Both the position numbers and the translations under genes were made by a program. 64,000 bases of DNA from Streptomyces ambofaciens ATCC 23877 (GTDB taxonomy: Bacteria > Actinomycetota > Actinomycetes > Streptomycetales > Streptomycetaceae): contig NZ_CP012382.1 in the NCBI RefSeq assembly GCF_001267885.1, forward strand, positions 2,095,001-2,159,000. The letters run 5' to 3'. Position 1 is the stretch's first letter, and every line of letters begins with the position of its first letter. The notes under the pieces are model-generated. The model worked only from the letters and a program-made list of their open reading frames with translations. It did not search any database and was not told the origin of the DNA. Below, one piece after another: positions 55,066 through 62,536 of the stretch.

Positions 55066-55746
55066 TCAGGAAACGGGCAGCGCGCTGACCCACGTCCCGT
55101 CCTCGGTCAGACGCCGGTCCACCCGGAGCCCCACCTCCTCCAGTGCCTGCTCGAACTGCTCCTCGGTCATGGGCCGGGCACGGAAGGTCTGCGTCCAGAC
55201 CGCGTCCGGGAACTCGTACTCCGCGCGCACCGAGTTGACACCGTCTCCGACCGGCTCCGACGAGACGATCCGCACGGTGAAGCCGCTGGGGTCGACCCGC
55301 TCGCGCGGCAGGTCCGTGTGGTAGTCCGCCCCCTCCTTCTGGATCAGGACGCAGCCGCCCTCCGCGACATGGCGGACGCAGGTGCGCAGCAGCCCCCGTC
55401 TCACCTCGGCGTCTCCGGCGTGCACGAGGAACGACGCCAGCAGCACGACGTCGAAGCGCTCGCCCAGGTCGAGGTCCTCGATCGGGCTGCATATCGTGCG
55501 TGTCCCGCGTACGTGCTCCAGCATCTCGGCGGACTCGTCCACCGCGGTCACCCTGAACCCCCGCTCCAGCAGCGGGTGGGTCATGCGCCCCACGCCGCTG
55601 CCCAGCTCCAGGATGTGCGCGCCCTCGGGCACGGCGGCGGCGATGACGTCCGGCTCGGCTCCCGCGGGCAGCCGCGAATAGAGCTCGACCGCACAGCCGT
55701 CCGGGGTGATGGCCCCGGGTCCCGTCCCCTGGTGTCCCTCTCGCAT
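55066..55746 (-). CDS. SAM-dependent class I methyltransferase
   Basis: A 226-aa methyltransferase: motif I HILELGSGVGRMTHPLLERG, VTAVDESAEML, PIEDLDLGERFDVVLLASFLVHAGD and VAEGGCVLIQKEG. The C-terminal half (SVRAEYEFPDAVWTQTFRARPMTEEQFEQALEEVGL) resembles small-molecule methyltransferases. The ATG at 55746 has GGAG about 8 nt upstream; the ATG at 55758 would add four residues. No pathway partner adjoins it. Confidence 0.88.
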   Translation of the reverse strand: MREGHQGTGPGAITPDGCAVELYSRLPAGAEPDVIAAAVPEGAHILELGSGVGRMTHPLLERGFRVTAVDESAEMLEHVRGTRTICSPIEDLDLGERFDVVLLASFLVHAGDAEVRRGLLRTCVRHVAEGGCVLIQKEGADYHTDLPRERVDPSGFTVRIVSSEPVGDGVNSVRAEYEFPDAVWTQTFRARPMTEEQFEQALEEVGLRVDRRLTEDGTWVSALPVS

Positions 55747-55906
55747 CCTCAGCTCCATGTCCGTCCAACGGACGGCCTCCGCACGCCCGTTCCCCTCGCG
55801 GCCCGGTTCACCCGTCGGAGTGAACGCGTCGGCCGTCCCGAACGGAGGGCGCCGGTGGACGCGCCTGTCGGCGGAGCCGGGGGGCCGCCGGCGTGGCCGG
55901 CGTACG

Positions 55907-56947
55907 TCAGAGGGGGAACCAGCCGTACCTGACGTACCAGTGCCCGCCCGCCCGCAGATGGTCCCCGACCGCCCGCTCCACCGAGGTGCGCCGCGGCAGG
56001 TCGTCGACCGGCAGGGAGGGGTCCCCGAAGACGAAGCGCACGGGTTCCTCGTCGGCGGGCTCGGTGTCCTGCGGTGCCACCCGGAAACGCTCCTGGAAGC
56101 GCACGATGTTGGAATCCGCGTCCAGATAGCCCTTCAGCTGCGGGTCGAGGAGCCAGGAGTGGCACATCGCGGCACGGTACGGCTCCTCCGGGAAGTGCCG
56201 GCGGAAGAACCGCTCGGCGAGCGCGAGTGAGCGGTCGCAGGCGGCCGGTGTGAGGGGCCCGCGGAAGTCCGGGACGTGGAGGGCGAGAGCGGGCTCGCCC
56301 GGCACCGCGTCCATCCCGGCCGCCCGCAGTACCGGAGCAGTGCGCTCCCCGACGGTGGCCCGTTCGAACTGCAACCGCCCCAGTTGGTAAAGTTCTCCCC
56401 GGAAGTGGTGCACCAGCCACCGCGGGGCGCGTACCCCGCCGGTGCCGTACCTCCTGCGATGGCTCGCCATGTTCCGCCCCAGGTCGGCGAGGGTGTGCCG
56501 GGTGACCTCCGCCGGGACGCCGCGCTCCTCGTGGTAGGCGCGTGTCCAGGGCAGCGCGGCGACGAAGACGTAGGCGGCGAAGTATCCGCCCAGCGCCTCC
56601 GGGGCCTCGGCCAGACGCTCCCCGAACCGCCGCGCGCCCTCCGCGTCGCCCGCCTCGACCCCGACGTCCCGCACCAGTTCCTCGACGCACTCCTCCAGCA
56701 GCCGTCTCGTCCCGGCGTCGCGGGTCACCAGACCGCGCCGTCCCACCAGTACGTTGATGTCCTCGTGCGGAACCGCCAGGTCCAGCAGCAGCTCGGGCAG
56801 GTCGTCGACATCCGGCAGCACGGGTCGGTCCGGGATGCCGGAGCGGTCTGGGACGCCGGAGAGGTCCGGTGTGCCCGAGCGGTCCGTAGAGGCGGGTCGG
56901 TCCGTAGAGGCGGGTCGGTCCGTAGAGGCGGGTCGGTCCGGTAGCAC
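55907..56947 (-). CDS. Acyltransferase-like protein (DUF5596-type)
   Basis: A 346-aa protein starting at a GTG (56947) after a strong SD (GAGGGGG). The main body (about 50-340) resembles the two-domain acyltransferase-like proteins annotated near DUF5596 in Streptomyces: LPELLLDLAVPHEDINVLVG, GYFAAYVFVAALPWTRAYHEERG, ALALHVPDFRGPLTPAACDRSLALAERFFRRHFPEEPYRAAMCHSWLLDPQLKGYL. Function is unproven. Residues 4-40 are a repeat region (DRPAST three times, then PD-rich). It is divergent from the DUF6343 gene. Confidence 0.8.
   Translation of the reverse strand: MLPDRPASTDRPASTDRPASTDRSGTPDLSGVPDRSGIPDRPVLPDVDDLPELLLDLAVPHEDINVLVGRRGLVTRDAGTRRLLEECVEELVRDVGVEAGDAEGARRFGERLAEAPEALGGYFAAYVFVAALPWTRAYHEERGVPAEVTRHTLADLGRNMASHRRRYGTGGVRAPRWLVHHFRGELYQLGRLQFERATVGERTAPVLRAAGMDAVPGEPALALHVPDFRGPLTPAACDRSLALAERFFRRHFPEEPYRAAMCHSWLLDPQLKGYLDADSNIVRFQERFRVAPQDTEPADEEPVRFVFGDPSLPVDDLPRRTSVERAVGDHLRAGGHWYVRYGWFPL
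56881..56934. repeat. Three 18-bp direct repeats inside a coding region
   Basis: Identical 18-bp units at 56881, 56899 and 56917, encoding DRPAST repeats in the N-terminus of the acyltransferase-like protein. The period is a multiple of three, so the reading frame is kept. Confidence 0.95.
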
Positions 56948-57004
56948 AGCGCGTTTCCCCCTCGTCGGTCTCCCGCAGTACCTTTTCCACAGGAGTGATG
57001 ATCG

Positions 57005-57262
57005 ATGCGCACCGGCAGTGAACCGGCCACCGCGCGCAGTGCCCTGCGGGCGCGCTTCTGGCTGAGCCTGTGGGGAGTGATCTGGGCCCTCTTCGGGACG
57101 GCCGCCTTCGCGGTGGTCGGGCGGCCCGGATGGGCGCTCGCGTGCGGGGTCCTGTGGCTCGTCGCCACGGTCGACCTCGTCGTGATCGTTCGGCACATCC
57201 GGCAGGGCCCGCACTACCAGCCGGGTCCGGACATCCCGCCGTACCGGCCACCGAGGAACTGA
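57005..57262 (+). CDS. DUF6343 small membrane protein
   Basis: An 85-aa protein with two hydrophobic helices (about 18-38 and 43-62), then a conserved VIVRHIRQGPHYQPGPDIPPYRPP tail. It matches the Streptomyces DUF6343 family (MRTGSEPATARSALRARFWLSLWG start). The function is unknown. The ATG at 57005 has AGGAG 9 nt upstream. It is divergent from the acyltransferase-like gene. Confidence 0.88.
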   Translation: MRTGSEPATARSALRARFWLSLWGVIWALFGTAAFAVVGRPGWALACGVLWLVATVDLVVIVRHIRQGPHYQPGPDIPPYRPPRN

Positions 57263-57349
57263 CCCGTACCGGCCGTCGAGGAACCGCCCCGGACCGGCCA
57301 TGAGGATCAGGGACACGTCAGCAGGGCACCGGGTGGGCGTCCGGACCCG

Positions 57350-57730
57350 TCACGAGTCGAAGCGCGCCTGCTGCAGGTACTCCGGGTTCGGGTCCAGAGC
57401 CGCCGCCAGCCGGAAGTGGCGTCGGGCCTGGTCGGGGCAGCCCCGGCGCTCGTAGGTGCGGGCGAGCGCGAAGTGCGCGAACGCGTTGTCCGGCTCGCGC
57501 TCCAGCACGATGGTGAACTCCAGCTCGGCCGGTCTCAGTTGCGCCGCCGCGAAGAAGGCGCGCGCACGCAGCAGTCGCGCGGCCGTGTTCTCCGGGTGCA
57601 CGCCGATGACCCCGTCGAGCAGTTTGACCGCGCCCTGCGGGTCCCGCGCCGCGAGCAGTTGCTCGGCGGCACGGAAGTCGATGACATCCGTCTCCGGAGT
57701 ACGTCCGGTCGAACCGCTGGTCTCGGGCAC
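57350..57730 (-). CDS. Tetratricopeptide repeat protein
   Basis: A 126-aa TPR protein with about three repeats (QLLAARDPQGAVKLLDGVIGVHPENTAARLLRARAFFAAAQLRPAELEFTIVLEREPDNAFAHFALARTYERRG). TPRs mediate protein contacts; no partner is apparent. The GTG at 57730 follows GGAAGG by about 8 nt. It sits upstream of nothing obvious and downstream of coaE on the same strand (gap about 110 bp), so co-transcription with coaE is possible. Confidence 0.88.
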   Translation of the reverse strand: MPETSGSTGRTPETDVIDFRAAEQLLAARDPQGAVKLLDGVIGVHPENTAARLLRARAFFAAAQLRPAELEFTIVLEREPDNAFAHFALARTYERRGCPDQARRHFRLAAALDPNPEYLQQARFDS

Positions 57731-57843
57731 GGCAGCATCCTTCCCTCTCTCGGAGGGATCAACGCCCGCGCGGGAGCCGCTATTCCAGGAGCGACAGGGG
57801 CGGCCGGGTGCGGCCACGGCCCGCTCCGTACGCGCCCGGGCGC

Positions 57844-58449
57844 TCAGCGCGACGCGTGCGCTCCGCGGGACAGCTCGGCCCACACCTCGCTCACGCGGGC
57901 TCTCAGCTCGTCCAGCGGTACGTCGTTGTCGATGACCACGTCCGCGATCTCCCGGCGCTGCTCGCGCGTCGCCTGGGCGGCCATGCGCGCACGTGCGTCC
58001 TGCTCGGTCATGCCCCGCAGCCGGACCAGGCGGTCGAGCTGGGTGGCCGGGTCGGCGTCGACGACGACCACGACGTCGTACAGCGGTGCCAGGCCGTTCT
58101 CCGTGAGCAGGGGGACGTCGTGGACGACGACGGCGTCTTCGGCAGCCGCCTCTTCCAGGGCGCGTGAGCGTTCACCGACCAGGGGGTGCACGATCGAGTT
58201 CAGCGCGGCCAGCTTCTCCGGGTCGGCGAAGACGATCGAGCCGAGCTTCGGCCGGTCCAGGCTGCCGTCCTCGGTGAGCACGCCCTCGCCGAACGCCTCC
58301 ACGACCGCGGCCAGCCCCGGGGTCCCCGGCGCCACGACCTCGCGCGCGATCCGGTCCGCGTCGATCAGTACGGCGCCGTGTTCGACGAGCAGCCGTGACA
58401 CCTCGCTCTTGCCGGCGCCGATCCCGCCGGTCAGGCCCACCTTCAGCAT
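57844..58449 (-). CDS. coaE: Dephospho-CoA kinase
   Basis: CoaE (201 aa) carries out the last step of CoA synthesis, phosphorylating the 3' hydroxyl of dephospho-CoA. Walker A is [13 protein letters not shown] at 5-17, and the family motifs [51 protein letters not shown] and [39 protein letters not shown] are all present. Unlike mycobacterial CoaE, there is no C-terminal UPF0157-like domain. The ATG at 58449 is the family start. It lies downstream of the PAC2 gene. Confidence 0.97.
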   Translation of the reverse strand: MLKVGLTGGIGAGKSEVSRLLVEHGAVLIDADRIAREVVAPGTPGLAAVVEAFGEGVLTEDGSLDRPKLGSIVFADPEKLAALNSIVHPLVGERSRALEEAAAEDAVVVHDVPLLTENGLAPLYDVVVVVDADPATQLDRLVRLRGMTEQDARARMAAQATREQRREIADVVIDNDVPLDELRARVSEVWAELSRGAHASR

Positions 58450-58507
58450 GAGCGGAAGCTTAGGGCCTGCCGTCGGCCGCCGTTCCGACAGGGCGGCCGG
58501 TGCGGTA

Positions 58508-58559
58508 CCGGCCCGGCGTCAGCCGTCGCCCTGGCCGGCCCGGCGTCAGCCGTCGCCCT
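58508..58559. repeat. 27-bp tandem duplication over the PAC2 stop codon
   Basis: The 25-bp word CCGGCCCGGCGTCAGCCGTC plus GCCCT occurs at 58508-58532 and 58535-58559, a 27-bp period. The second copy contains the stop codon and last codons of the PAC2 gene; the first copy is therefore a duplicated 3' end lying after the stop. Confidence 0.9.
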
Positions 58560-59484
58560 CCCGCTCCGCCAGGAAGCGTTCGAACTCGCGGCCGATCTCG
58601 TCCGCCGACGGGATGTCGACGGGCTCGGCGAGCATGTTGCCCCGGGTCTCGGCGCCCGCGACGGCGTCGTACTGGTGCTCCAGGCCCTGGACGAGCGCGG
58701 TGAGTTCCTCGTCGCCCTCCTGGACCTGACGGTCGATCTCCGTCTGCGTGCGGTGCGCCTCCGTCCGCAGGGAGTGCGCGATGCCCGGCAGGACCAGTCC
58801 CGTCGCCGCCGTGATGGCCTCCAGGACGGTCAGGGCGGCGTCCGGATAGGGCGAGCGGGCGATGTAGTGCGGGACGTGCGCGGCGACTCCCAGGACCTCG
58901 TGGCCCGCCTGCATCAGCCGGTACTCCACGAGCGCCTCGGCGCTGCCCGGGACCTGGGCCTCCTCGAACGGGCTGGGGTGGCCCGGCACGAGGTCGGTGC
59001 GGTTGCCGTGCGGGGTGATGCCGACGGGGCGGGTGTGCGGCACGCCCATCGGGATGCCGTGGAAGTTGACCGAGAGGCGGACGCCGAGACGCTCGACGAT
59101 CTGCCCGACGGCGGCGGCGAAGCGCTCCCATTCGACGTCCGGCTCGGGGCCCGACAGCAGCAGGAAGGGCGCACCGGTCGCGTCCTGCACGACCCGCACC
59201 TCGATGGCGGGCTCCTCGTAGTCCGTCCAGGTGTCCCGCTTGAAGGTCAGCAGCGGGCGACGCGCCCGGTAGTCCACGAGCCGGTCGTGGTCGAAGCGGG
59301 CGACGAGCTGGTGGGGCAGCGAGTCGAGCACCTGGTCGACGATCTGGTCGCCGGTCTCGCCCGCGTCGATGTATCCGTCGAAGTGGTAGAGCATGACCAG
59401 TCCGGCCGACTCCTGGGCGAGTGCCATGTCGACGACGGCCAAGCCCTTCGGCTCCCATGCGTACAAACCCTGCGGATCAAGCAC
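58546..59484 (-). CDS. PAC2 family protein
   Basis: A 312-aa PAC2-type protein, a family named after proteasome assembly chaperone 2 and found in actinobacteria with the Pup-proteasome; the bacterial role is not established. Marks are [102 protein letters not shown], and [31 protein letters not shown]. The start is GTG 59484 with GGGGAG upstream. It is probably the first gene before coaE on this strand. Confidence 0.93.
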   Translation of the reverse strand: MLDPQGLYAWEPKGLAVVDMALAQESAGLVMLYHFDGYIDAGETGDQIVDQVLDSLPHQLVARFDHDRLVDYRARRPLLTFKRDTWTDYEEPAIEVRVVQDATGAPFLLLSGPEPDVEWERFAAAVGQIVERLGVRLSVNFHGIPMGVPHTRPVGITPHGNRTDLVPGHPSPFEEAQVPGSAEALVEYRLMQAGHEVLGVAAHVPHYIARSPYPDAALTVLEAITAATGLVLPGIAHSLRTEAHRTQTEIDRQVQEGDEELTALVQGLEHQYDAVAGAETRGNMLAEPVDIPSADEIGREFERFLAEREGDG

Positions 59485-59660
59485 AGTGTCCGCTCCCCTC
59501 CTCGTGTCCGTACGTCACAACGTCCGCACGTGGGCGGACATTCCCGGTAGGCGCGGTGCCGTGATCTTGGCGACGGCAGGGGGCGTTCGGGTACGGCGGC
59601 AGGGGCGTCGCCACACGGGCGCCTCCACGCGGGTGTCGCGGCACGGGTGTCGCGGCACGG

Positions 59661-59696
59661 CCGAGGGGCCGCACCTCGAAAGGTGCGACCCCTCGG
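59661..59696 (-). terminator. rpsA terminator with UUCG loop
   Basis: 16-bp arms at 59661-59676 and 59681-59696 with a single wobble mismatch; the 4-nt loop reads UUCG on the minus-strand transcript, a known stabilising tetraloop. It is 30 nt past the rpsA stop (59725). Confidence 0.85.
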
Positions 59697-59724
59697 TCGA
59701 CTACTGGGCCTCAGTGGCCCGCGA

Positions 59725-61236
59725 TCAGCTCTGGCCGCCGGCCAGCTTCTCGCGCAGCGCGGCCAGCGCCTCGTCCGACGCCAGGGCGCCGGAGTTGTCG
59801 CCGCCCTCGGAGGAGTACGAGCCGCCGCCGCCACCACCGCTGGAGGCGGCCGGAGCCGCACCCGCGGTGTCGACACCCTCGGCAGCGGCCTTCTCGTCCG
59901 CCTCGCGGGACTTGATGACCTGCGCCTGGTGCTGCTCGAAGCGCTGCTGCGCCTCGGCGTACTGGGTCTCCCACGCCTCGCGCTGGGTCTCGTAGCCCTC
60001 GAGCCAGTCGTTGGTCTCGGGGTCGAAGCCCTCGGGGTAGATGTAGTTGCCCTGGTCGTCGTAGGACGCGGCCATGCCGTACAGGGTCGGGTCGAACTCG
60101 ACCGCCGACGGGTCGGCACCGAAGGACTCGTTGGCCTGCTTCAGCGAGAGGCTGATGCGACGGCGCTCGAGGTCGATGTCGATGACCTTGACGAAGATCT
60201 CGTCGTTGACCTGGACGACCTGCTCCGGGATCTCCACGTGGCGCTCGGCCAGCTCGGAGATGTGGACCAGACCCTCGATGCCCTCGTCCACGCGGACGAA
60301 CGCACCGAACGGCACCAGCTTCGTGACCTTGCCGGGCACGACCTGGCCGATCTGGTGGGTGCGGGCGAACTGCTGCCACGGGTCTTCCTGGGTCGCCTTC
60401 AGCGACAGGGAGACGCGCTCGCGGTCCATGTCCACGTCGAGAACCTCGACGGTGACCTCCTGGCCGACCTCGACAACCTCGGACGGGTGGTCGATGTGCT
60501 TCCAGGACAGCTCGGAGACGTGGACCAGACCGTCGACGCCACCCAGGTCCACGAAGGCACCGAAGTTGACGATCGAGGAGACGACGCCGGAACGGACCTG
60601 ACCCTTCTGGAGGGTGGTGAGGAACGTCTGGCGGACCTCGGACTGGGTCTGCTCCAGCCAGGCACGGCGGGACAGGACCACGTTGTTGCGGTTCTTGTCC
60701 AGCTCGATGATCTTGGCCTCGAGCTCCTTGCCCACGTAGGGCTGGAGGTCGCGCACGCGGCGCATCTCGACCAAGGAGGCCGGGAGGAAGCCACGGAGGC
60801 CGATGTCGAGGATGAGACCACCCTTGACGACCTCGATGACGGTACCGGTGACGATCCCGTCCTCTTCCTTGATCTTCTCGATGGTGCCCCAGGCCCGCTC
60901 GTACTGGGCGCGCTTCTTCGAGAGGATCAGGCGGCCTTCCTTGTCCTCCTTCTGGAGAACAAGGGCCTCGATCTCGTCACCCACGGCGACGACCTCGTTG
61001 GGGTCGACGTCGTGCTTGATCGAGAGCTCGCGGCTCGGGATCACACCTTCGGTCTTGTAACCGATGTCGAGCAGGACCTCGTCCCGGTCGACCTTCACGA
61101 TGACGCCGTCGACGATGTCGCCGTCGTTGAAGTACTTGATCGTCTCGTCGATCGCGGCGAGGAAGGCTTCCTCGTTACCGATGTCGTTGACCGCTACCTG
61201 CGGGGTGGTTGCGGTGGTCTCGGTGCTGCTCGTCAT
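59725..61236 (-). CDS. rpsA: 30S ribosomal protein S1
   Basis: RpsA (503 aa) is the actinobacterial short S1 with four OB-fold S1 domains, at about 33-105, 118-190, 205-275 and 290-360 (for example GDIVDGVIVKVDRDEVLLDIGYKTEGVIP; GQVRSGVVSSIVNFGAFVDLGGVDGLVHVSELSWKHIDHPSEVV; GQVVPGKVTKLVPFGAFVRVDEGIEGLVHISELAERHV). It helps recruit mRNA to the ribosome. The C-terminal 100 residues are acidic and Gly-rich (SSGGGGGGSYSSEGG). The ATG at 61236 fits the family start. A clear promoter lies about 200 nt upstream, giving a leader of about 190 nt. Confidence 0.97.
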   Translation of the reverse strand: MTSSTETTATTPQVAVNDIGNEEAFLAAIDETIKYFNDGDIVDGVIVKVDRDEVLLDIGYKTEGVIPSRELSIKHDVDPNEVVAVGDEIEALVLQKEDKEGRLILSKKRAQYERAWGTIEKIKEEDGIVTGTVIEVVKGGLILDIGLRGFLPASLVEMRRVRDLQPYVGKELEAKIIELDKNRNNVVLSRRAWLEQTQSEVRQTFLTTLQKGQVRSGVVSSIVNFGAFVDLGGVDGLVHVSELSWKHIDHPSEVVEVGQEVTVEVLDVDMDRERVSLSLKATQEDPWQQFARTHQIGQVVPGKVTKLVPFGAFVRVDEGIEGLVHISELAERHVEIPEQVVQVNDEIFVKVIDIDLERRRISLSLKQANESFGADPSAVEFDPTLYGMAASYDDQGNYIYPEGFDPETNDWLEGYETQREAWETQYAEAQQRFEQHQAQVIKSREADEKAAAEGVDTAGAAPAASSGGGGGGSYSSEGGDNSGALASDEALAALREKLAGGQS

Positions 61237-61427
61237 GTGGGAAAGGGCTCCGGTACGGACATTGAAGTCGTAGGTACTGCTTACGCCGGGAGCCCGTTTC
61301 GCTCTGCAGAAGCCGGACAGCCAAGGAAGCGTCACCGAAACCAGGGGTGACACCTCGAGAACCGAGGGGACATACAACAGATGCGAGCGCGACCTGCTAC
61401 GTCTGAGGTGCGCAGGCCCGCAGCGCA
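61237..61427 (-). promoter_or_regulatory. rpsA 5' leader (about 190 nt)
   Basis: Untranslated stretch from the predicted start near 61427 to the rpsA ATG at 61236, with several hairpin-capable GC segments. Ribosomal protein S1 autoregulates its own translation in E. coli, so this leader is a natural candidate for control. No conserved family was recognised. SD: GGAG about 15 nt before the ATG, weak. Confidence 0.45.
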
Positions 61428-61433
61428 ACTTGT

Positions 61434-61462
61434 AGCATACGGGGGCAGCCGGGCAGGGTCAA
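61434..61462 (-). promoter_or_regulatory. rpsA: Sigma-HrdB-type promoter of rpsA
   Basis: On the minus strand -35 TTGACC (plus 61457-61462), a 17-bp spacer, and -10 TATGCT (plus 61434-61439). The match to the vegetative consensus is strong and the spacing ideal, as expected of a constitutive ribosomal protein gene. Confidence 0.8.
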
Positions 61463-61607
61463 TGCGCGAAGCCGCACACCCGGGGCGGATCACCGCATAC
61501 CCGGCACAAAAGCTGCCCCCGGAGGCCACCTGGGCCCCTTGACGTCCCTTGCGTGACAAGCGGGGCGGGCGGCACGGAAGAGCCCGCAGACTAGTACGAG
61601 GGAGCCG

Positions 61608-62435
61608 GTCATCCAAGAGCCCGTAACGTCCGAGGCCGAAACGGCGGAGCCCGAGGCCACCCGGCGTGCCGCCGGTGTCACGGAGAGCGCCCGCGCCAAC
61701 CGTGGGTGGTGGGACCGTAATGCGGACGAGTACCAGATCGATCACGGCACCTTCCTCGGCGACGACCGCTTCGTGTGGTGTCCCGAGGGACTGGACGAGG
61801 TGGAGGCCGAGCTCCTCGGTCCGGCTGAGGAGCTGAAGGGCAAGGACGTCCTGGAGATCGGCGCCGGCGCCGCCCAGTGCTCACGCTGGCTGACCGCGCA
61901 GGGTGCCCGGCCCGTGGCCCTGGACCTCTCCCACCGCCAGCTCCAGCACGCGCTGCGCATCGGCTCGTCCTTCCCCCTGGTCTGTGCCGACGCGGCCGTG
62001 CTGCCCTTCGCGGACGGCTCGTTCGACCTCGCGTGCTCGGCGTACGGGGCGCTGCCCTTCGTCGCCGATCCGCGGCTGGTGCTCCGGGAGGTGCACCGGG
62101 TGCTGCGCCCCGGGGGTCGCTTCGTCTTCTCGGTCACGCACCCGCTGCGCTGGGCGTTCCCGGACGAACCCGGTCCCGAGGGGCTGTCGGTGTCCGCCTC
62201 CTACTTCGACCGCACGCCGTACGTCGAGCAGGACGACGAGGGCCGCGCGGTGTACGTCGAGCACCACAGGACGCTCGGTGACCGCGTCCGGGACGTCGTG
62301 ACGTCGGGATTCCGGCTGGTGGACCTGGTCGAGCCGGAGTGGCCGGAGTGGAACACCTCCGAGTGGGGCGGCTGGTCGCCGCTGCGCGGGCATCTGATCC
62401 CCGGGACGGCCGTCTTCGTGTGCGAGCGCGACTGA
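61608..62435 (+). CDS. Class I SAM-dependent methyltransferase without a standard start codon
   Basis: A methyltransferase gene whose coding frame runs from about 61557 to 62435. Conserved segments include ARANRGWWDRNADEYQ (about residues 26-41 when counted from 61608), DVLEIGAGAAQCSRWL (motif I), PLVCADAAVLPFADGSFDLACSAYGAL and VLRPGGRFVFSVTHPLRWAFPDEPG. The N-terminal WWDRNADEYQ motif begins well before the first in-frame GTG (61773), which would delete the start of the domain. Upstream codons contain no ATG, GTG or TTG; the likeliest start is GTC 61608 after GAGGGA at 61598-61603. It could be an unusual start or a base error (GTC for GTG). It lies beside rpsA in divergent orientation. Confidence 0.75.
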   Translation, partial: VIQEPVTSEAETAEPEATRRAAGVTESARANRGWWDRNADEYQIDHGTFLGDDRFVWCPEGLDEVEAELLGPAEELKGKDVLEIGAGAAQCSRWLTAQGARPVALDLSHRQLQHALRIGSSFPLVCADAAVLPFADGSFDLACSAYGALPFVADPRLVLREVHRVLRPGGRFVFSVTHPLRWAFPDEPGPEGLSVSASYFDRTPYVEQDDEGRAVYVEHHRTLGDRVRDVVTSGFRLVDLVEPEWPEWNTSEWGGWSPLRGHLIPGTAVFVCERD

Positions 62436-62536
62436 GTCCACGTCGGCTGCACGCGCGGGCGCGCGCTGCGTGCGCCTGAGCACCACTCTCCCCACGCGCG
62501 CGGGGAGTGGTCTCGCCGCCGTACGACACTGGGGGC

